Under the pieces are notes generated by a model. The model ran no database searches, was not told the origin of the DNA, and worked only from the letters and a program-made list of their open reading frames with translations. The position numbers and the translations under genes were made by a program. This document shows, piece after piece, positions 8,095 through 17,364 of a stretch of 64,000 nucleotides of DNA (positions are counted from its first letter, which is position 1; each line of letters opens with the position of its first letter). This stretch comes from Streptomyces sp. LHD-70. GTDB taxonomy: Bacteria > Actinomycetota > Actinomycetes > Streptomycetales > Streptomycetaceae. The DNA lies in NCBI RefSeq assembly GCF_031157275.1, contig NZ_JAVIFW010000021.1, forward strand, positions 62,001 through 126,000. Direction: 5' to 3'.

Positions 8095-11000
8095 TCAGCC
8101 GCGCGGCTTCTCTCGCATCTCGTACGTCGCGATGACGTCGTCGATCTTGATGTCGTTGAAGTTTCCGAGGTTGATACCGCCCTCGAAGCCTTCGCGGATC
8201 TCGGTGACGTCGTCCTTGAAGCGGCGCAGACCGGAGATGTTGAGGCTCTCGGCGATGACCTTGCCGTCGCGGAGGAGGCGCGCCTTGGTGTTGCGCTTGA
8301 CCTCTCCGGAGCGGACCAGGACACCGGCGATGTTGCCCAGCTTGGACGAGCGGAAGATCTCGCGGATCTCCGCCGTGCCCAGCTCGACCTCTTCGTACTC
8401 CGGCTTGAGCATGCCCTTGAGGGCCGCTTCGATCTCCTCGATCGCCTGGTAGATGACCGAGTAGTACCGGACGTCCACACCCTCGCGCTCGGCCATCTGC
8501 GCGGCACGCCCTGCGGCGCGCACGTTGAAGCCGATCACGATGGCGTCGGAGCCCATCGCCAGGTCGATGTCCGACTCGGTGACCGCACCCACACCGCGGT
8601 GCAGGATGCGGATGTCGACCTCTTCGCCGACGTCGAGCTGGAGCAGCGAGGCCTCGAGGGCCTCCACCGAACCGGACGCGTCGCCCTTGATGATGATGTT
8701 GAGGTCCTGCACCAGGCCGGCCTTGAGCACCTGGTCGAGGTCCTCGAGGGACACCCGGCGGGTGCGCTTGGCGAACGCGGCGTTGCGCTCACGGGCGGCA
8801 CGCTTCTCGGCGATCTGACGGGCCGTACGGTCCTCGTCGACGACCAGGAAGTTGTCACCCGCGCCCGGGACGTTGGTGAGACCCAGGACCAGGACCGGCG
8901 TCGACGGCTCAGCGACCTCGACGTTCTCGCCCTTGTCGTCGAGCATCGCGCGGACTCGGCCGTACGCGTCACCGGCGACGAGGGTGTCGCCGACGCGCAG
9001 CGTGCCTCGCTGGACCAGGACGGTCGCGACCGCACCGCGGCCCTTGTCGAGGTGCGCCTCGATCGCGATGCCCTGCGCGTCCTGCTCCGGGTTGGCCCGC
9101 AGGTCGAGCGAGGCGTCGGCGGTGAGGACGACGGCCTCGAGCAGGGAGTCGATGTTCTCGCCCTGCTTGGCGGAGATGTCGACGAACATGGTGTCGCCGC
9201 CGTACTCCTCGGCCACGAGGCCGTACTCGGTCAGCTGACCGCGCACCTTGGTCGGGTCGGCACCCTCGACGTCGATCTTGTTGACCGCGACCACGATCGG
9301 CACGTCGGCCGCCTTGGCGTGGTTCAGGGCTTCGATCGTCTGCGGCATCACACCGTCGTTGGCCGCCACCACGAGGATCGCGATGTCGGTCGACTTGGCA
9401 CCACGGGCACGCATGGCGGTGAACGCCTCGTGACCGGGGGTGTCGATGAAGGTGATGCGACGGTCGTCGCCGTTGACCTCGGTCGCGACCTGGTAGGCAC
9501 CGATGTGCTGGGTGATGCCACCGGCCTCGCCCGCGACGACGTTCGTCTTGCGGATCGCGTCGAGGAGTCGGGTCTTACCGTGGTCGACGTGACCCATGAC
9601 GGTCACTACCGGCGGACGCGAGACCAGGGCCTCGTCGCCACCCTCGTCCTCGCCCCACTCCAGGTCGAAGGACTCGAGCAGCTCGCGGTCCTCCTCCTCG
9701 GGGCTGACGATCTGAACCGAGTAGTTCATCTCTTCGCCGAGCATGGTCAGCGTCTCGTCGGTCACCGACTGGGTGGCCGTGACCATCTCGCCGAGGTTCA
9801 TCATCACGGCTACGAGCGACGCCGGGTTGGCGTTGATCTTCTCCGCGAAGTCGGTGAGGGAGGCACCGCGCGACAGGCGAACGACTTCGCCGTTGCCGCG
9901 AGGCAGCATCACGCCGCCGACCGACGGGGCCTGCATGGCCTCGTACTCCTGGCGCCTCTGCCGCTTCGACTTGCGACCGCGACGCGCGGGACCGCCGGGA
10001 CGACCGAAGGCGCCCTGCGTGCCACCACGGCCACCGGGACCACCGGGACGACCGCCGAAGCCGGGACGGCCACCGCCGCCACCGAAGCCGCCGGGACGAC
10101 CGCCGCCGCCACCGCCGCCACCGGGACGACCGGCGAAACCGCCGCCACCGCCACCGGGACCGCCGGGACGACCGGCGAAACCGGGACGACCGCCGCCGCC
10201 ACCGCCACCGGGACGACCGCCGCCACCGGGACCACGGCCACCGCCGGGGCCACCACCGGGACGCGGGCCGGCAGCGGGACGCTGCGGCATCATGCCCGGG
10301 TTCGGACGGTTACCGCCGCCGGGACGCGGGCCCGCGGCGCCGCCGCCCTGACCCTGCGGACGAGGCATGCCGCCCGGAGTCGGACGACCGGCGCCCTGAC
10401 CCTGCGGACGGGGACCGCCCTGGCCGCCGCCGCCCTGACCCTGCGGACGCGGGCCGCCCGGGGCACCGGGGCCACCAGGACGCGGGGCGCCGCCGGGACG
10501 GGGCGCCGAGGGGCGCGCCATACCGGTGGAACCACCAGAGGTGAAGGGGTTGTTGCCCGGACGCGGACCGGCGGGACGACCACCGGGACGCGGGGCGCGC
10601 TCGCCACCGGGGCGCGGGGCACGCTCGCCACCGGGACGGGACTGACCACCCTGACCGGGGGCCGGACGGCCACCGGGCTTGGGGGCGCCGGGACGCGGAG
10701 CCTGACGCTCACCGCCGCCGGGCTTGGGGCCCTGCGCAGCGGCCGGGGGCGCGCTGAACTCGGGCTGCGCCGGGGCCGCCGGGGCGGGCTTGGGCGCCGC
10801 CGCGGGCTTCGGACCAGGCGTGGGACGCGGACCCGGACTCGGCGCTGCGGGCGCCGCGGGCTTCTCGGCCGCGGCCGGCTTGGGGGCCGGCGCGGGCTTG
10901 GGTGCGGCAGGCTTCGCGGCCTGCGCGGGGGACGGTGCCGACGGCTTCGCTGGTGCGGCCTTGCGCGGCGCGGCGGGCTTGGCGGACTTGCCGCCGCCTG

Positions 11001-11166
11001 CACCGGAGCCGGACTGCAGCGCGTCAGTCAGCTTTCGAACAACGGGCGCCTCGATCGTCGAAGACGCCGAACGGACGAATTCACCGAGTTCTTGGAGCTT
11101 GGCCATGACGACCTTGCTCTCTACCCCGAACTCCTTGGCGAGTTCGTATACCCGGACCTTAGCCAC
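8095..11166 (-). CDS. infB: Translation initiation factor IF-2
   Basis: IF-2 is the GTPase that places initiator tRNA on the 30S subunit and promotes subunit joining. The 1,023-residue protein starts at a GTG (AKVRVYELAKEFGVESK) with AAAGGAG 6 nt upstream. Residues 1-50 are the IF2N domain. About 350 residues follow that are built almost only of Gly, Pro, Ala and Arg, with long GGGGRPGG-type runs. A second IF2N domain begins near residue 405. The GTPase has G1 GHVDHGKT at 525-532, G3 DTPGHEAF and G4 NKID, followed by the C-terminal domains. The length is near the top of the bacterial range because of the linker. Confidence 0.98.
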   Translation of the reverse strand: MAKVRVYELAKEFGVESKVVMAKLQELGEFVRSASSTIEAPVVRKLTDALQSGSGAGGGKSAKPAAPRKAAPAKPSAPSPAQAAKPAAPKPAPAPKPAAAEKPAAPAAPSPGPRPTPGPKPAAAPKPAPAAPAQPEFSAPPAAAQGPKPGGGERQAPRPGAPKPGGRPAPGQGGQSRPGGERAPRPGGERAPRPGGRPAGPRPGNNPFTSGGSTGMARPSAPRPGGAPRPGGPGAPGGPRPQGQGGGGQGGPRPQGQGAGRPTPGGMPRPQGQGGGAAGPRPGGGNRPNPGMMPQRPAAGPRPGGGPGGGRGPGGGGRPGGGGGGGRPGFAGRPGGPGGGGGGFAGRPGGGGGGGGRPGGFGGGGGRPGFGGRPGGPGGRGGTQGAFGRPGGPARRGRKSKRQRRQEYEAMQAPSVGGVMLPRGNGEVVRLSRGASLTDFAEKINANPASLVAVMMNLGEMVTATQSVTDETLTMLGEEMNYSVQIVSPEEEDRELLESFDLEWGEDEGGDEALVSRPPVVTVMGHVDHGKTRLLDAIRKTNVVAGEAGGITQHIGAYQVATEVNGDDRRITFIDTPGHEAFTAMRARGAKSTDIAILVVAANDGVMPQTIEALNHAKAADVPIVVAVNKIDVEGADPTKVRGQLTEYGLVAEEYGGDTMFVDISAKQGENIDSLLEAVVLTADASLDLRANPEQDAQGIAIEAHLDKGRGAVATVLVQRGTLRVGDTLVAGDAYGRVRAMLDDKGENVEVAEPSTPVLVLGLTNVPGAGDNFLVVDEDRTARQIAEKRAARERNAAFAKRTRRVSLEDLDQVLKAGLVQDLNIIIKGDASGSVEALEASLLQLDVGEEVDIRILHRGVGAVTESDIDLAMGSDAIVIGFNVRAAGRAAQMAEREGVDVRYYSVIYQAIEEIEAALKGMLKPEYEEVELGTAEIREIFRSSKLGNIAGVLVRSGEVKRNTKARLLRDGKVIAESLNISGLRRFKDDVTEIREGFEGGINLGNFNDIKIDDVIATYEMREKPRG

Positions 11167-11215
11167 TTCGCTCCTTTTAGGTCCGGGTTACCGCCGGACC
11201 GTCGCTACTTCATGG

Positions 11216-11248
11216 GCGTACTCATCGCGTACTCATCGAGTGCTCATC
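11216..11248. repeat. 11-bp unit repeated three times in the infB leader
   Basis: GCGTACTCATC at 11216-11226 and 11227-11237 is followed by GAGTGCTCATC at 11238-11248. The array lies 50-82 bp upstream of the infB start, between ylxR and infB. Confidence 0.6.
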
Positions 11249-11315
11249 GCAATCTCGACCTACTTCCAACTCGCGAGGTACCAGCACTGCACGGCGGTTC
11301 CGTGCGGTGAAGTTC

Positions 11316-11624
11316 TTACGGTTGCGCCTGCTCGACATACCGGCTGAGATCCGTGGTGTCGAGCGGACCACGGACGCGGTACGCCCTGAGGAACGCTCGG
11401 CGGCGGACCGCCATGTCCAGACAGACCAGGGCGGGGTGTACGTACGAACCCCGGCCGGGCAGCGTACCGCGAGGGTCGGGAACCAGGCGGACTCCTTTTC
11501 CGGAGTCCTCGGCGCCTTCGCCCGCGGCCATAACGATCCGCAACAGATCGGTCTTGGCCGCCCGCTCCCGACATCCCACACAGGTTCGCTCAGGGCATGC
11601 TCCGGCATGCGTCCGGCCAGACAC
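11316..11624 (-). CDS. ylxR: YlxR family RNA-binding protein (RNase P modulator type)
   Basis: The 102-residue protein starts at the GTG at 11624 with GGAGG 11 nt upstream. The N-terminal PERTCVGCRERAAKTDLLRIV is the YlxR (DUF448) signature. GRGSYVHPALVCLDMAVRRRAF completes the domain. YlxR proteins bind RNA and, in Firmicutes, RNase P RNA; that function is transferred from the family. It sits between nusA and infB, the conserved position. The gap to nusA is 130 bp and shows no clear terminator. Confidence 0.93.
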   Translation of the reverse strand: MSGRTHAGACPERTCVGCRERAAKTDLLRIVMAAGEGAEDSGKGVRLVPDPRGTLPGRGSYVHPALVCLDMAVRRRAFLRAYRVRGPLDTTDLSRYVEQAQP

Positions 11625-11754
11625 GCTTAAGTCTACCTCCCCGCACCGACCTCACCCCTTTGGGGGAGAAATCGAACGGCTGTCGTCTTGATCTCGGCGA
11701 AACCCGGCGTGATCCAGCCATCACCAGGCGTACGCCACGTATTCCGGAACGGAC

Positions 11755-12750
11755 TCAGCCCTGGTCCTGCTGCGGCTGCTCGGTGTCCGGGCGGATGTCG
11801 ATGCGCCAGCCGGTGAGGCGGGCGGCGAGGCGGGCGTTCTGGCCCTCCTTGCCGATGGCGAGCGACAGCTGGTAGTCCGGCACGGTCACCCGCGCGGAGC
11901 GGGCGGCGAGGTCCACGATCTCGACCTTGCTGACCCGGGCCGGGGACAGGGCGTTGGCCACCATGTCGGCCGGGTCGTCGGACCAGTCGACGATGTCGAT
12001 CTTCTCGCCGTTCAGCTCGGCCATGACATTGCGCACACGGCCGCCCATCGGGCCGATGCAGGCACCCTTGGCGTTCAGACCGGAACGCGTCGAGCGGACC
12101 GCGATCTTGGTGCGGTGGCCGGCCTCGCGCGCGATGGCCGAAATCTCCACCGAACCGTCCGCGATCTCCGGGACCTCCAGCGAGAACAGCTTCTTCACCA
12201 GGTTCGGATGCGTACGCGAAAGAGTCACCGACGGACCGCGTACGCCCTTGACGGCGCGCACCACGTACGACCGCAGGCGCATGCCGTGCTCGTACGTCTC
12301 GCCCGGGACCTGCTCCTGCACCGGCAGGATCGCCTCGAGCTTGCCGATGTCGACCAGGACGTTCTTCGGGTCGCGGCCCTGCTGGACGACGCCGGTGACG
12401 ATGTCGCCCTCGCGGCCGGCGTACTCGCCCAGTGTCGCGTCGTCCTCGGCGTCCCGCAGGCGCTGCAGGATGACCTGCTTGGCGGTGGTCGCGGCGATCC
12501 GGCCGAAGTCGGACGGGGTGTCGTCGAACTCCTTGGGCTCCTGGCCCTCTTCGAGGTCCGCCGGGTCCTCCGTCGCCCACACCGTCACATGGCCGCTGTC
12601 GCGGTCCAGCTTCACGCGCGCGCGGCGGAAGCTGCCGTCGGTGCGGTGGTAGGCGATGAGGAGGGCCGACTCGATCGCCTCGACAAGCAGGTCGAAGGAG
12701 ATCTCCTTCTCACGGACCAGACCCCGCAGGGCACTCATGTCGATGTCCAC
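11755..12750 (-). CDS. nusA: Transcription termination/antitermination factor NusA
   Basis: NusA binds RNA polymerase and modulates pausing, termination and antitermination. The 331-residue protein starts at a GTG (VDIDMSALRGLVREKEISFD) with the GAGGAGG site overlapping the rimP stop 2 bp away. The N-terminal polymerase-binding domain is followed by an S1 domain (GDIVTGVVQQGRDPKNVLVD) and two KH domains (NAKGACIGPMGGRVRNVMAE; LAIGKEGQNARLAARLTGWR). It lacks the C-terminal acidic repeats of E. coli NusA, as in other actinobacteria. Confidence 0.97.
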   Translation of the reverse strand: MDIDMSALRGLVREKEISFDLLVEAIESALLIAYHRTDGSFRRARVKLDRDSGHVTVWATEDPADLEEGQEPKEFDDTPSDFGRIAATTAKQVILQRLRDAEDDATLGEYAGREGDIVTGVVQQGRDPKNVLVDIGKLEAILPVQEQVPGETYEHGMRLRSYVVRAVKGVRGPSVTLSRTHPNLVKKLFSLEVPEIADGSVEISAIAREAGHRTKIAVRSTRSGLNAKGACIGPMGGRVRNVMAELNGEKIDIVDWSDDPADMVANALSPARVSKVEIVDLAARSARVTVPDYQLSLAIGKEGQNARLAARLTGWRIDIRPDTEQPQQDQG

Positions 12751-12752
12751 GG

Positions 12753-13259
12753 CTACGCCTCCTCTTCGTTCTTGTTCTTGCGGTTGAACTCGATCTCCAC
12801 GCGCGCCTTGGCGATGTCCGCGAATTCCAGGCGCCGGGCGGTGGGCTTGCGGCCCTTCACGCCGGGCACCTCCAGGTCGAGGCCCTCGTCGTCGACCTTC
12901 AGGATGCGGGCGGTCAGCTCGCCGCCACCGGCCTCTTCGGTCAGCTGGAACTTCACCAGGCGGTCCACGGCACGGACGTAGTGGCGGTGTTGGGTAAGCG
13001 GGCGGTCGGCTCCGGGGGACGTCACCTCGAGGACGTACTCGCTGTCACCCATGGCGTCCGCGTCGTCGAGCTTCTCGGAGAGCTCCCGGCTCAGCTCGGC
13101 GCAGGTGTCGAGCGAGACACCGGAGTCCGCATCCACGACGACACGCAGCACACGGCGCTTGCCGGCCGGGGTCACGGTGATCTCTTCGAGATCCAGTTCC
13201 TTGGAGGTGACGAGCGGTTCAAGCAGGTCCCGCAGCCTCTCGCTCTGGGTGGTGCTCAT
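12753..13259 (-). CDS. rimP: Ribosome maturation factor RimP
   Basis: RimP acts in 30S subunit maturation. The start is the ATG at 13259 (MSTTQSERLRDLLEPLVTSK) with GAGGAG about 9 nt upstream; the open frame continues to 13730 but that extension is not RimP-like. The 168 residues include LEEITVTPAGKRRVLRVVVD and YVLEVTSPGADRPLT, the RimP hallmark. It is the first gene of the operon, and its stop overlaps the nusA ribosome site, which implies coupling. The upstream 174 bp are shared with a divergent lipoprotein gene. Confidence 0.95.
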   Translation of the reverse strand: MSTTQSERLRDLLEPLVTSKELDLEEITVTPAGKRRVLRVVVDADSGVSLDTCAELSRELSEKLDDADAMGDSEYVLEVTSPGADRPLTQHRHYVRAVDRLVKFQLTEEAGGGELTARILKVDDEGLDLEVPGVKGRKPTARRLEFADIAKARVEIEFNRKNKNEEEA

Positions 13260-13448
13260 CCGGGTGACTCCTCGGCCGCGTGTGCTGTTGTGGTTGCCGT
13301 TCAGGTCTGCGTGTCGGTCAAAGCGTATCCGGTCGCACAGGGTGTTGCCGTCCACCGGGTGGGTCCGACGGTACGGTGATCGCGGGCGTGCCCGCTGGAC
13401 GCGGAACACCTTCTCTTCTGCCGTACGAGCCTCATGAGGACGTCTGCC

Positions 13449-13985
13449 GTGCCCTTCACCTTGCCGTCGCGCGCCGGGAGTGACCGGCCGATTCCGCTTG
13501 ATCCGGGGCGCAGGGCCCTGCTCGTGTCGGCTGTCGGCACCGTGCTCCTGGCGGGCTGTTCGGACGGCGGTTCCGACGCGTCCGGCAAGCGGTCGGCCGC
13601 CACCGAACAGGCCCGCGCGCGGGCGGCCGAGGACAGCGCCGAGTTGCTGAATCGATACGACGCCGTGATCGCCGCCCACCCCGCGCTCGCCGACCGGCTG
13701 CGCCCGCTGCGCACCGAGGTCGCCGAGCACGCGAAGGCCTTCGGCGGCTCGGCCGAGTCGCAGTCGGCCGCGCCCTCGGGCCCGTCCTCACCGGCGAAGA
13801 AGGCACCCGAGGTGCCCGCCGACGAGAAGGGGGCGCTGGTCCAACTCGCCGACGCCGAACGGCAGTTGGCGGACGGCCGGCGAACCGCGCTGACGGGTGT
13901 TCCCGGCGAGCAGGCCAGGCTGTTCGCCTCCGTGGCGGCCGCCGGGGACGCGCACGCGTATCTGCTGAGCGAGGCGGGCCGATGA
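13449..13985 (+). CDS. Putative lipoprotein with Tat-like signal
   Basis: The GTG at 13449 has GAGGA 8 nt upstream; an ATG at 13434 would add five residues. The 178-residue product has an RR-containing signal (DPGRRALLVSAVGTVLLAGC) ending in a lipobox whose Cys would be lipidated, so it is probably membrane-anchored outside the cell. The mature part is Ala/Glu-rich and helical with no motif I recognise. It overlaps the next gene by 4 bp (ATGA). That partner has a ferritin-like fold, so the two may form one functional unit. Streptomyces have this pair beside rimP; function unknown. Confidence 0.8.
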   Translation: MPFTLPSRAGSDRPIPLDPGRRALLVSAVGTVLLAGCSDGGSDASGKRSAATEQARARAAEDSAELLNRYDAVIAAHPALADRLRPLRTEVAEHAKAFGGSAESQSAAPSGPSSPAKKAPEVPADEKGALVQLADAERQLADGRRTALTGVPGEQARLFASVAAAGDAHAYLLSEAGR

Positions 13986-14449
13986 GTTCCGGGAACACCG
14001 AGCGGCGCATCGAGGCGTACCAGGCGGCCCTGCGCGCGGAGCACGCGGCGGTGTACGGCTACGGCGTGGTCGGCGGCCGCATCCGCGAGGGCCGCAGGGA
14101 CGAGGCCCGCTCGGCGTACGACGGGCACCGGGCCCGCCGCGACGAACTGCAGCGCACCGTAAGGGACTTGGGCGCCGCGCCCGCGCAGGCGGAGGCGGCG
14201 TACGCCCTGCCGTTCCCGGTGCCGGACTCCCCCGCGGCGGCCCGCCTCGCGGCGCAGCTGGAGGACCGGGTGGCCGGGGTGTACGCGGACGTCGTACGGG
14301 CCACGGAGGGCGAGCGGCGCCGGGCGGCGGCGGACGCGCTGCGCGAGGCAGCGGTGCGGGCGGTGCGCTGGCGCGGCGGGAGCGTAGCCTTCCCTGGGCT
14401 CGCCGAGCGGCATGAGCCCGCCTCGGCGGCTGCGACCCCGCAGACCTGA
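13982..14449 (+). CDS. Ferritin-like (DUF4439) protein
   Basis: The 155-residue soluble protein starts MSSGNTERRIEAYQAALRAE and is all helical. The segment AEHAAVYGYGVVGGRI carries the EHA-type residues of DUF4439 ferritin-like domains, followed by a second helical pair (AARLAAQLEDRVAGVYADVV). It lacks a complete set of obvious di-iron EXXH ligands, so metal binding is uncertain. Translation is coupled to the lipoprotein through an ATGA overlap. Confidence 0.8.
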   Translation: MSSGNTERRIEAYQAALRAEHAAVYGYGVVGGRIREGRRDEARSAYDGHRARRDELQRTVRDLGAAPAQAEAAYALPFPVPDSPAAARLAAQLEDRVAGVYADVVRATEGERRRAAADALREAAVRAVRWRGGSVAFPGLAERHEPASAAATPQT

Positions 14450-14496
14450 GCCGAGCCGTACCAGCAGTCCGCAAGGCCGGAAGGATTCACGCGCGT

Positions 14497-15411
14497 ATGT
14501 CGCCCATGGCTTTTGAACCGCCGCAGCGTCTCGTCAAGGCGCTGGGCGAGGCGACGTACGAGGAGTCGGCCGCCGCACGGGCTTGGCTGGCGGAGCTGCC
14601 CGTACTGCTCGAACAGGCCGTCCTGCGGCGGGAGTTGACCGTCGAGCGGCTGCTCGTTCCGGGTGGCCGGTCCAGTCTGGTGGCCCTGGTGCGGCAGGCC
14701 GACGGTACGCCCGCGCTGTTGAAGCTCGCCGCGCCCGGCACCCGCCCCGAGGCGGAGGCCGCGGCCCTGGCGTGCTGGGACGGCTGGGGAGCCTGCAGGT
14801 TGTTGCAGGGGCCGGTGGAGGGCGACGGCGCACTGCTCATGGAGCGGCTGCACTCCGAGGTGTCGCTGCGGTCGCTGCCGGAGGCGAAGGCGCTCCTCGA
14901 GGCGGCGGGGACGGTGCGCCGGCTGTGGGTGGAGCCGCCCGCCGAGCGGTCCTTCGAGACGGTCGCGGAGCGGTCCGCGCGGCTGGCGGCGGCTGTCCGG
15001 GCTCCGGACGAGGCGATGCGTCCGCTCGTCGATGCGGCGCTCGCCGCGCGGGAGGAGCTGGTCGCCTCGGAGGCCGAACTACTGCTCCTGCACGGGGAGT
15101 TCAGGCAGGGCAAGGTGCTGTCGGGCGAGCGCACACCGTGGCTTGCGGTGGGTCCGCATCCGGTCGTGGGCGAGCGCGCGTACGACCTTGCGGGGCTTGT
15201 GCTCGACCGGCTCGACGATCTGGTGGCGGCCAGCGCGGGGGCGTCCACGGCGCGGCGGCGGGTGACGAAGCTGGCGGATTCGCTGGAGGTGGACCGGGAG
15301 CGGGTGCGGGGCTGGACGCTGTTCCGCGCGGTCGCCTCCGGCACGGAGGCCCTCCGGGCGGGGCGGCGTGGGCAGGCGGAGGTTCTGCTGGAGTTCGCGT
15401 CCTGGTTGTAG
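14497..15411 (+). CDS. Aminoglycoside/hydroxyurea phosphotransferase-like protein, degenerate active site
   Basis: The 304-residue protein resembles the APH(6)/hydroxyurea kinase family in overall layout. Its loop LLLLHGEFRQGKVL corresponds to the family's LLHGDLHxxNVL, and PWLAVGPHPVVGERAYDLAG to PWLAIDPKPxxGxxxYDL. The catalytic Asp is therefore Glu, the Asn is Lys, and the metal-binding Asp of the DPK motif is Gly. Kinase activity is doubtful and it may be a pseudokinase. GGAAGG lies about 12 nt before the ATG. It is convergent with proS across a repeat-rich terminator region. Drug resistance should not be assumed. Confidence 0.8.
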   Translation: MSPMAFEPPQRLVKALGEATYEESAAARAWLAELPVLLEQAVLRRELTVERLLVPGGRSSLVALVRQADGTPALLKLAAPGTRPEAEAAALACWDGWGACRLLQGPVEGDGALLMERLHSEVSLRSLPEAKALLEAAGTVRRLWVEPPAERSFETVAERSARLAAAVRAPDEAMRPLVDAALAAREELVASEAELLLLHGEFRQGKVLSGERTPWLAVGPHPVVGERAYDLAGLVLDRLDDLVAASAGASTARRRVTKLADSLEVDRERVRGWTLFRAVASGTEALRAGRRGQAEVLLEFASWL

Positions 15412-15445
15412 GTCGTGTGCGGCGGGGGCGCCTGCGGCGGGCTTT

Positions 15446-15469
15446 CTCCCCGCCCCGCCCCTTCCCGAA
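15446..15469. repeat. Dispersed repeat module, copy 2
   Basis: This is identical over 24 bp to 2624-2647. It is followed by a GGGGCTCCGCCCC module at 15473-15485 that recurs near 31025 and 47903. The block then runs on through CGGAGGGGCTGA cores to 15590. Confidence 0.7.
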
Positions 15470-15543
15470 ACTGGGGCTCCGCCCCAGACCCCTCCCCCAA
15501 GCTCTCGGCTTCGCTCGAGCAGGGGGGACCCCCATCTCAAGCG

Positions 15544-15590
15544 CCGGAGGGGCTGATAAACCGGAGGGGCTGATAAATCAGCCCCTCCGG
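15544..15590. terminator. Bidirectional hairpin with duplicated arm
   Basis: A 13-bp perfect stem (15561-15573 and 15578-15590) has a TAAA loop. The left arm plus loop is duplicated in tandem at 15544-15560, which allows two alternative foldings. It lies between the convergent genes 14497-15411 and proS. Confidence 0.8.
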
Positions 15591-15604
15591 CATGTTCAGG
15601 TGTG

Positions 15605-17302
15605 TCAGCCGACGATCTTCGCGATCGCCTCCGCCACCGGCAGTTCCTCGCGCTCGCCCGTGCGGCGGTCCTTCAGTTCGACGACGCCTTCCGCCGTGCG
15701 GCGGCCCGCGACGAGGATCGTGGGGACGCCGAGGAGTTCCGCGTCGGTGAACTTCACGCCCGGGGAGACGCCCGCGCGGTCGTCGACCAGGACGCGTACG
15801 CCGGCCTCGGCGAGCTGCTCGGAGACCGAGAGGGCGAGTTCCGTCTGGGCGGCCTTGCCGGCGGCGACCACGTGCACGTCGGCCGGGGCGACCTCCTTCG
15901 GCCAGACCAGGCCCTTGTCGTCGGCGTGCTGCTCGGCGAGTGCGGCGACGGCGCGGGAGACGCCGACGCCGTACGAGCCCATGGTCACGCGGACGGGCTT
16001 GCCGTTCTGGCCGAGGACGTCGAGCTGGAAGGCGTCGGCGTACTTGCGGCCGAGCTGGAAGATGTGGCCGATCTCGATGGCGCGGTCCAGCTTGAGGCCG
16101 GTGCCGCAGTGGGGGCAGGGGTCGCCCTCCTGGACGACCACGACGTCGACGTACTCGTCGACCTCGAAGTCACGGCCCGCGACGACGTTCTTGGCGTGCA
16201 CGCCGTCCTTGTTGGCGCCGGTGATCCAGGCCGTGCCGGGGGCGATGCGCGGGTCGGCGAGGAACGTGACCTTCTCCAGGCCCTGCGGACCGACATAGCC
16301 CTTGACCAGGTCGGCGCGCTCCTCGAAGTCCTCGGGGCCGACCAGCTCGACGGCGGCCGGGGCGAAGTGGGCCTCGACCTTGCCCATGTCGACCTCGCGG
16401 TCGCCGGGGACGCCCACGCCGATGATCTCGCCGTCGACCTTCACGAGCAGGTTCTTCAGCGTCGCGGAGGCCGGGACCTGCATGTAGGCGGCGAGCGTCT
16501 CGATGGTCGGGGTGTCCGGCGTGGGCACCTCCTCGAGAGCGGGCACGGCGGAGCCGTCGACCGGCTTCAGCTCGACGGAGACGGCCTCGGTGTTGGCCGC
16601 GTAGTCGCAGGCCGGGCAGTCGGCGAAGGTGTCCTCGCCGGCGGCGGCCGGGGCGAGGAACTCCTCGGACTTGGAGCCGCCCATGGCGCCCGCGGTGGCG
16701 GCGCAGATGCGGTAGTCGAGGCCGAGGCGCTCGAAGATCCGCTGGTAGGCGGCGCGGTGCAGCGCGTACGACTCGGCGAGGCCCTCGTCGGCGGTGTCGA
16801 AGGAGTACGAGTCCTTCATCGTGAACTCGCGGCCGCGCAGGATGCCGGCGCGGGGGCGGGCCTCGTCGCGGTACTTGGTCTGGATCTGGTAGAGGATCAC
16901 CGGCAGGTCCTTGTAGGACGTGCACTGGTCCTTGACGAGGAGAGTGAAGATCTCCTCGTGGGTGGGGCCGAGGAGGTAGTCGCCGCCCTTGCGGTCGTTG
17001 AGGCGGAACAGCTCGGCGCCGTACTCCTCCCAGCGGCCGGTCGCCTCGTAGGGCTCCCTGGGCAGGAGGGCGGGGAGCAGGACCTCCTGGGCGCCGATGG
17101 CGTCCATCTCCTCGCGGACGATGCGCTCGACGTTGGCGAGGACCTTCTTGCCGAGCGGCAGCCAGGACCAGACGCCAGCGGCGGTGCGGCGCACGAAGCC
17201 GCCCCGGACGAGCAGCTTGTGGCTGAGGACCTCGGCGTCCGCCGGGTCGTCGCGCAGTGTCTTGACCATCAATCGGGACATGCGCTGGACCTGGGCTGCC
17301 AT
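15605..17302 (-). CDS. proS: Prolyl-tRNA synthetase
   Basis: ProRS charges tRNA-Pro with proline. The 565-residue protein starts MAAQVQRMSRLMVKTLRDDP with GGAG 6 nt upstream. Class II motifs are visible: motif 2 at YRDEARPRAGILRGREFTMK, and motif 3 near MGSYGVGVSRAVAALAEQ. The long insertion between motifs 2 and 3 (AAATAGAMGGSKSEEFLAPA region onward) is the bacterial-type editing domain for misacylated Ala-tRNA-Pro. The C-terminal anticodon-binding domain ends ELPVAEAIAKIVG. It is convergent with the kinase-like gene. Confidence 0.97.
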   Translation of the reverse strand: MAAQVQRMSRLMVKTLRDDPADAEVLSHKLLVRGGFVRRTAAGVWSWLPLGKKVLANVERIVREEMDAIGAQEVLLPALLPREPYEATGRWEEYGAELFRLNDRKGGDYLLGPTHEEIFTLLVKDQCTSYKDLPVILYQIQTKYRDEARPRAGILRGREFTMKDSYSFDTADEGLAESYALHRAAYQRIFERLGLDYRICAATAGAMGGSKSEEFLAPAAAGEDTFADCPACDYAANTEAVSVELKPVDGSAVPALEEVPTPDTPTIETLAAYMQVPASATLKNLLVKVDGEIIGVGVPGDREVDMGKVEAHFAPAAVELVGPEDFEERADLVKGYVGPQGLEKVTFLADPRIAPGTAWITGANKDGVHAKNVVAGRDFEVDEYVDVVVVQEGDPCPHCGTGLKLDRAIEIGHIFQLGRKYADAFQLDVLGQNGKPVRVTMGSYGVGVSRAVAALAEQHADDKGLVWPKEVAPADVHVVAAGKAAQTELALSVSEQLAEAGVRVLVDDRAGVSPGVKFTDAELLGVPTILVAGRRTAEGVVELKDRRTGEREELPVAEAIAKIVG

Positions 17303-17364
17303 GGTGATCTCCTGCTGGGGAAAGCGTCGAATGCTCTGGAGGTTAGCCGGGGCGGGTACGGGTT

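Noticed and set aside
8008..11310. Plus-strand open frame of 1,100 codons opposite infB
   Set aside because: It is the mirror of IF-2 with Thr/Gly/Arg repeats from the low-complexity linker and no ribosome site.
14497..15411. Aminoglycoside resistance gene
   Set aside because: Catalytic and metal residues are altered and no resistance context is present.
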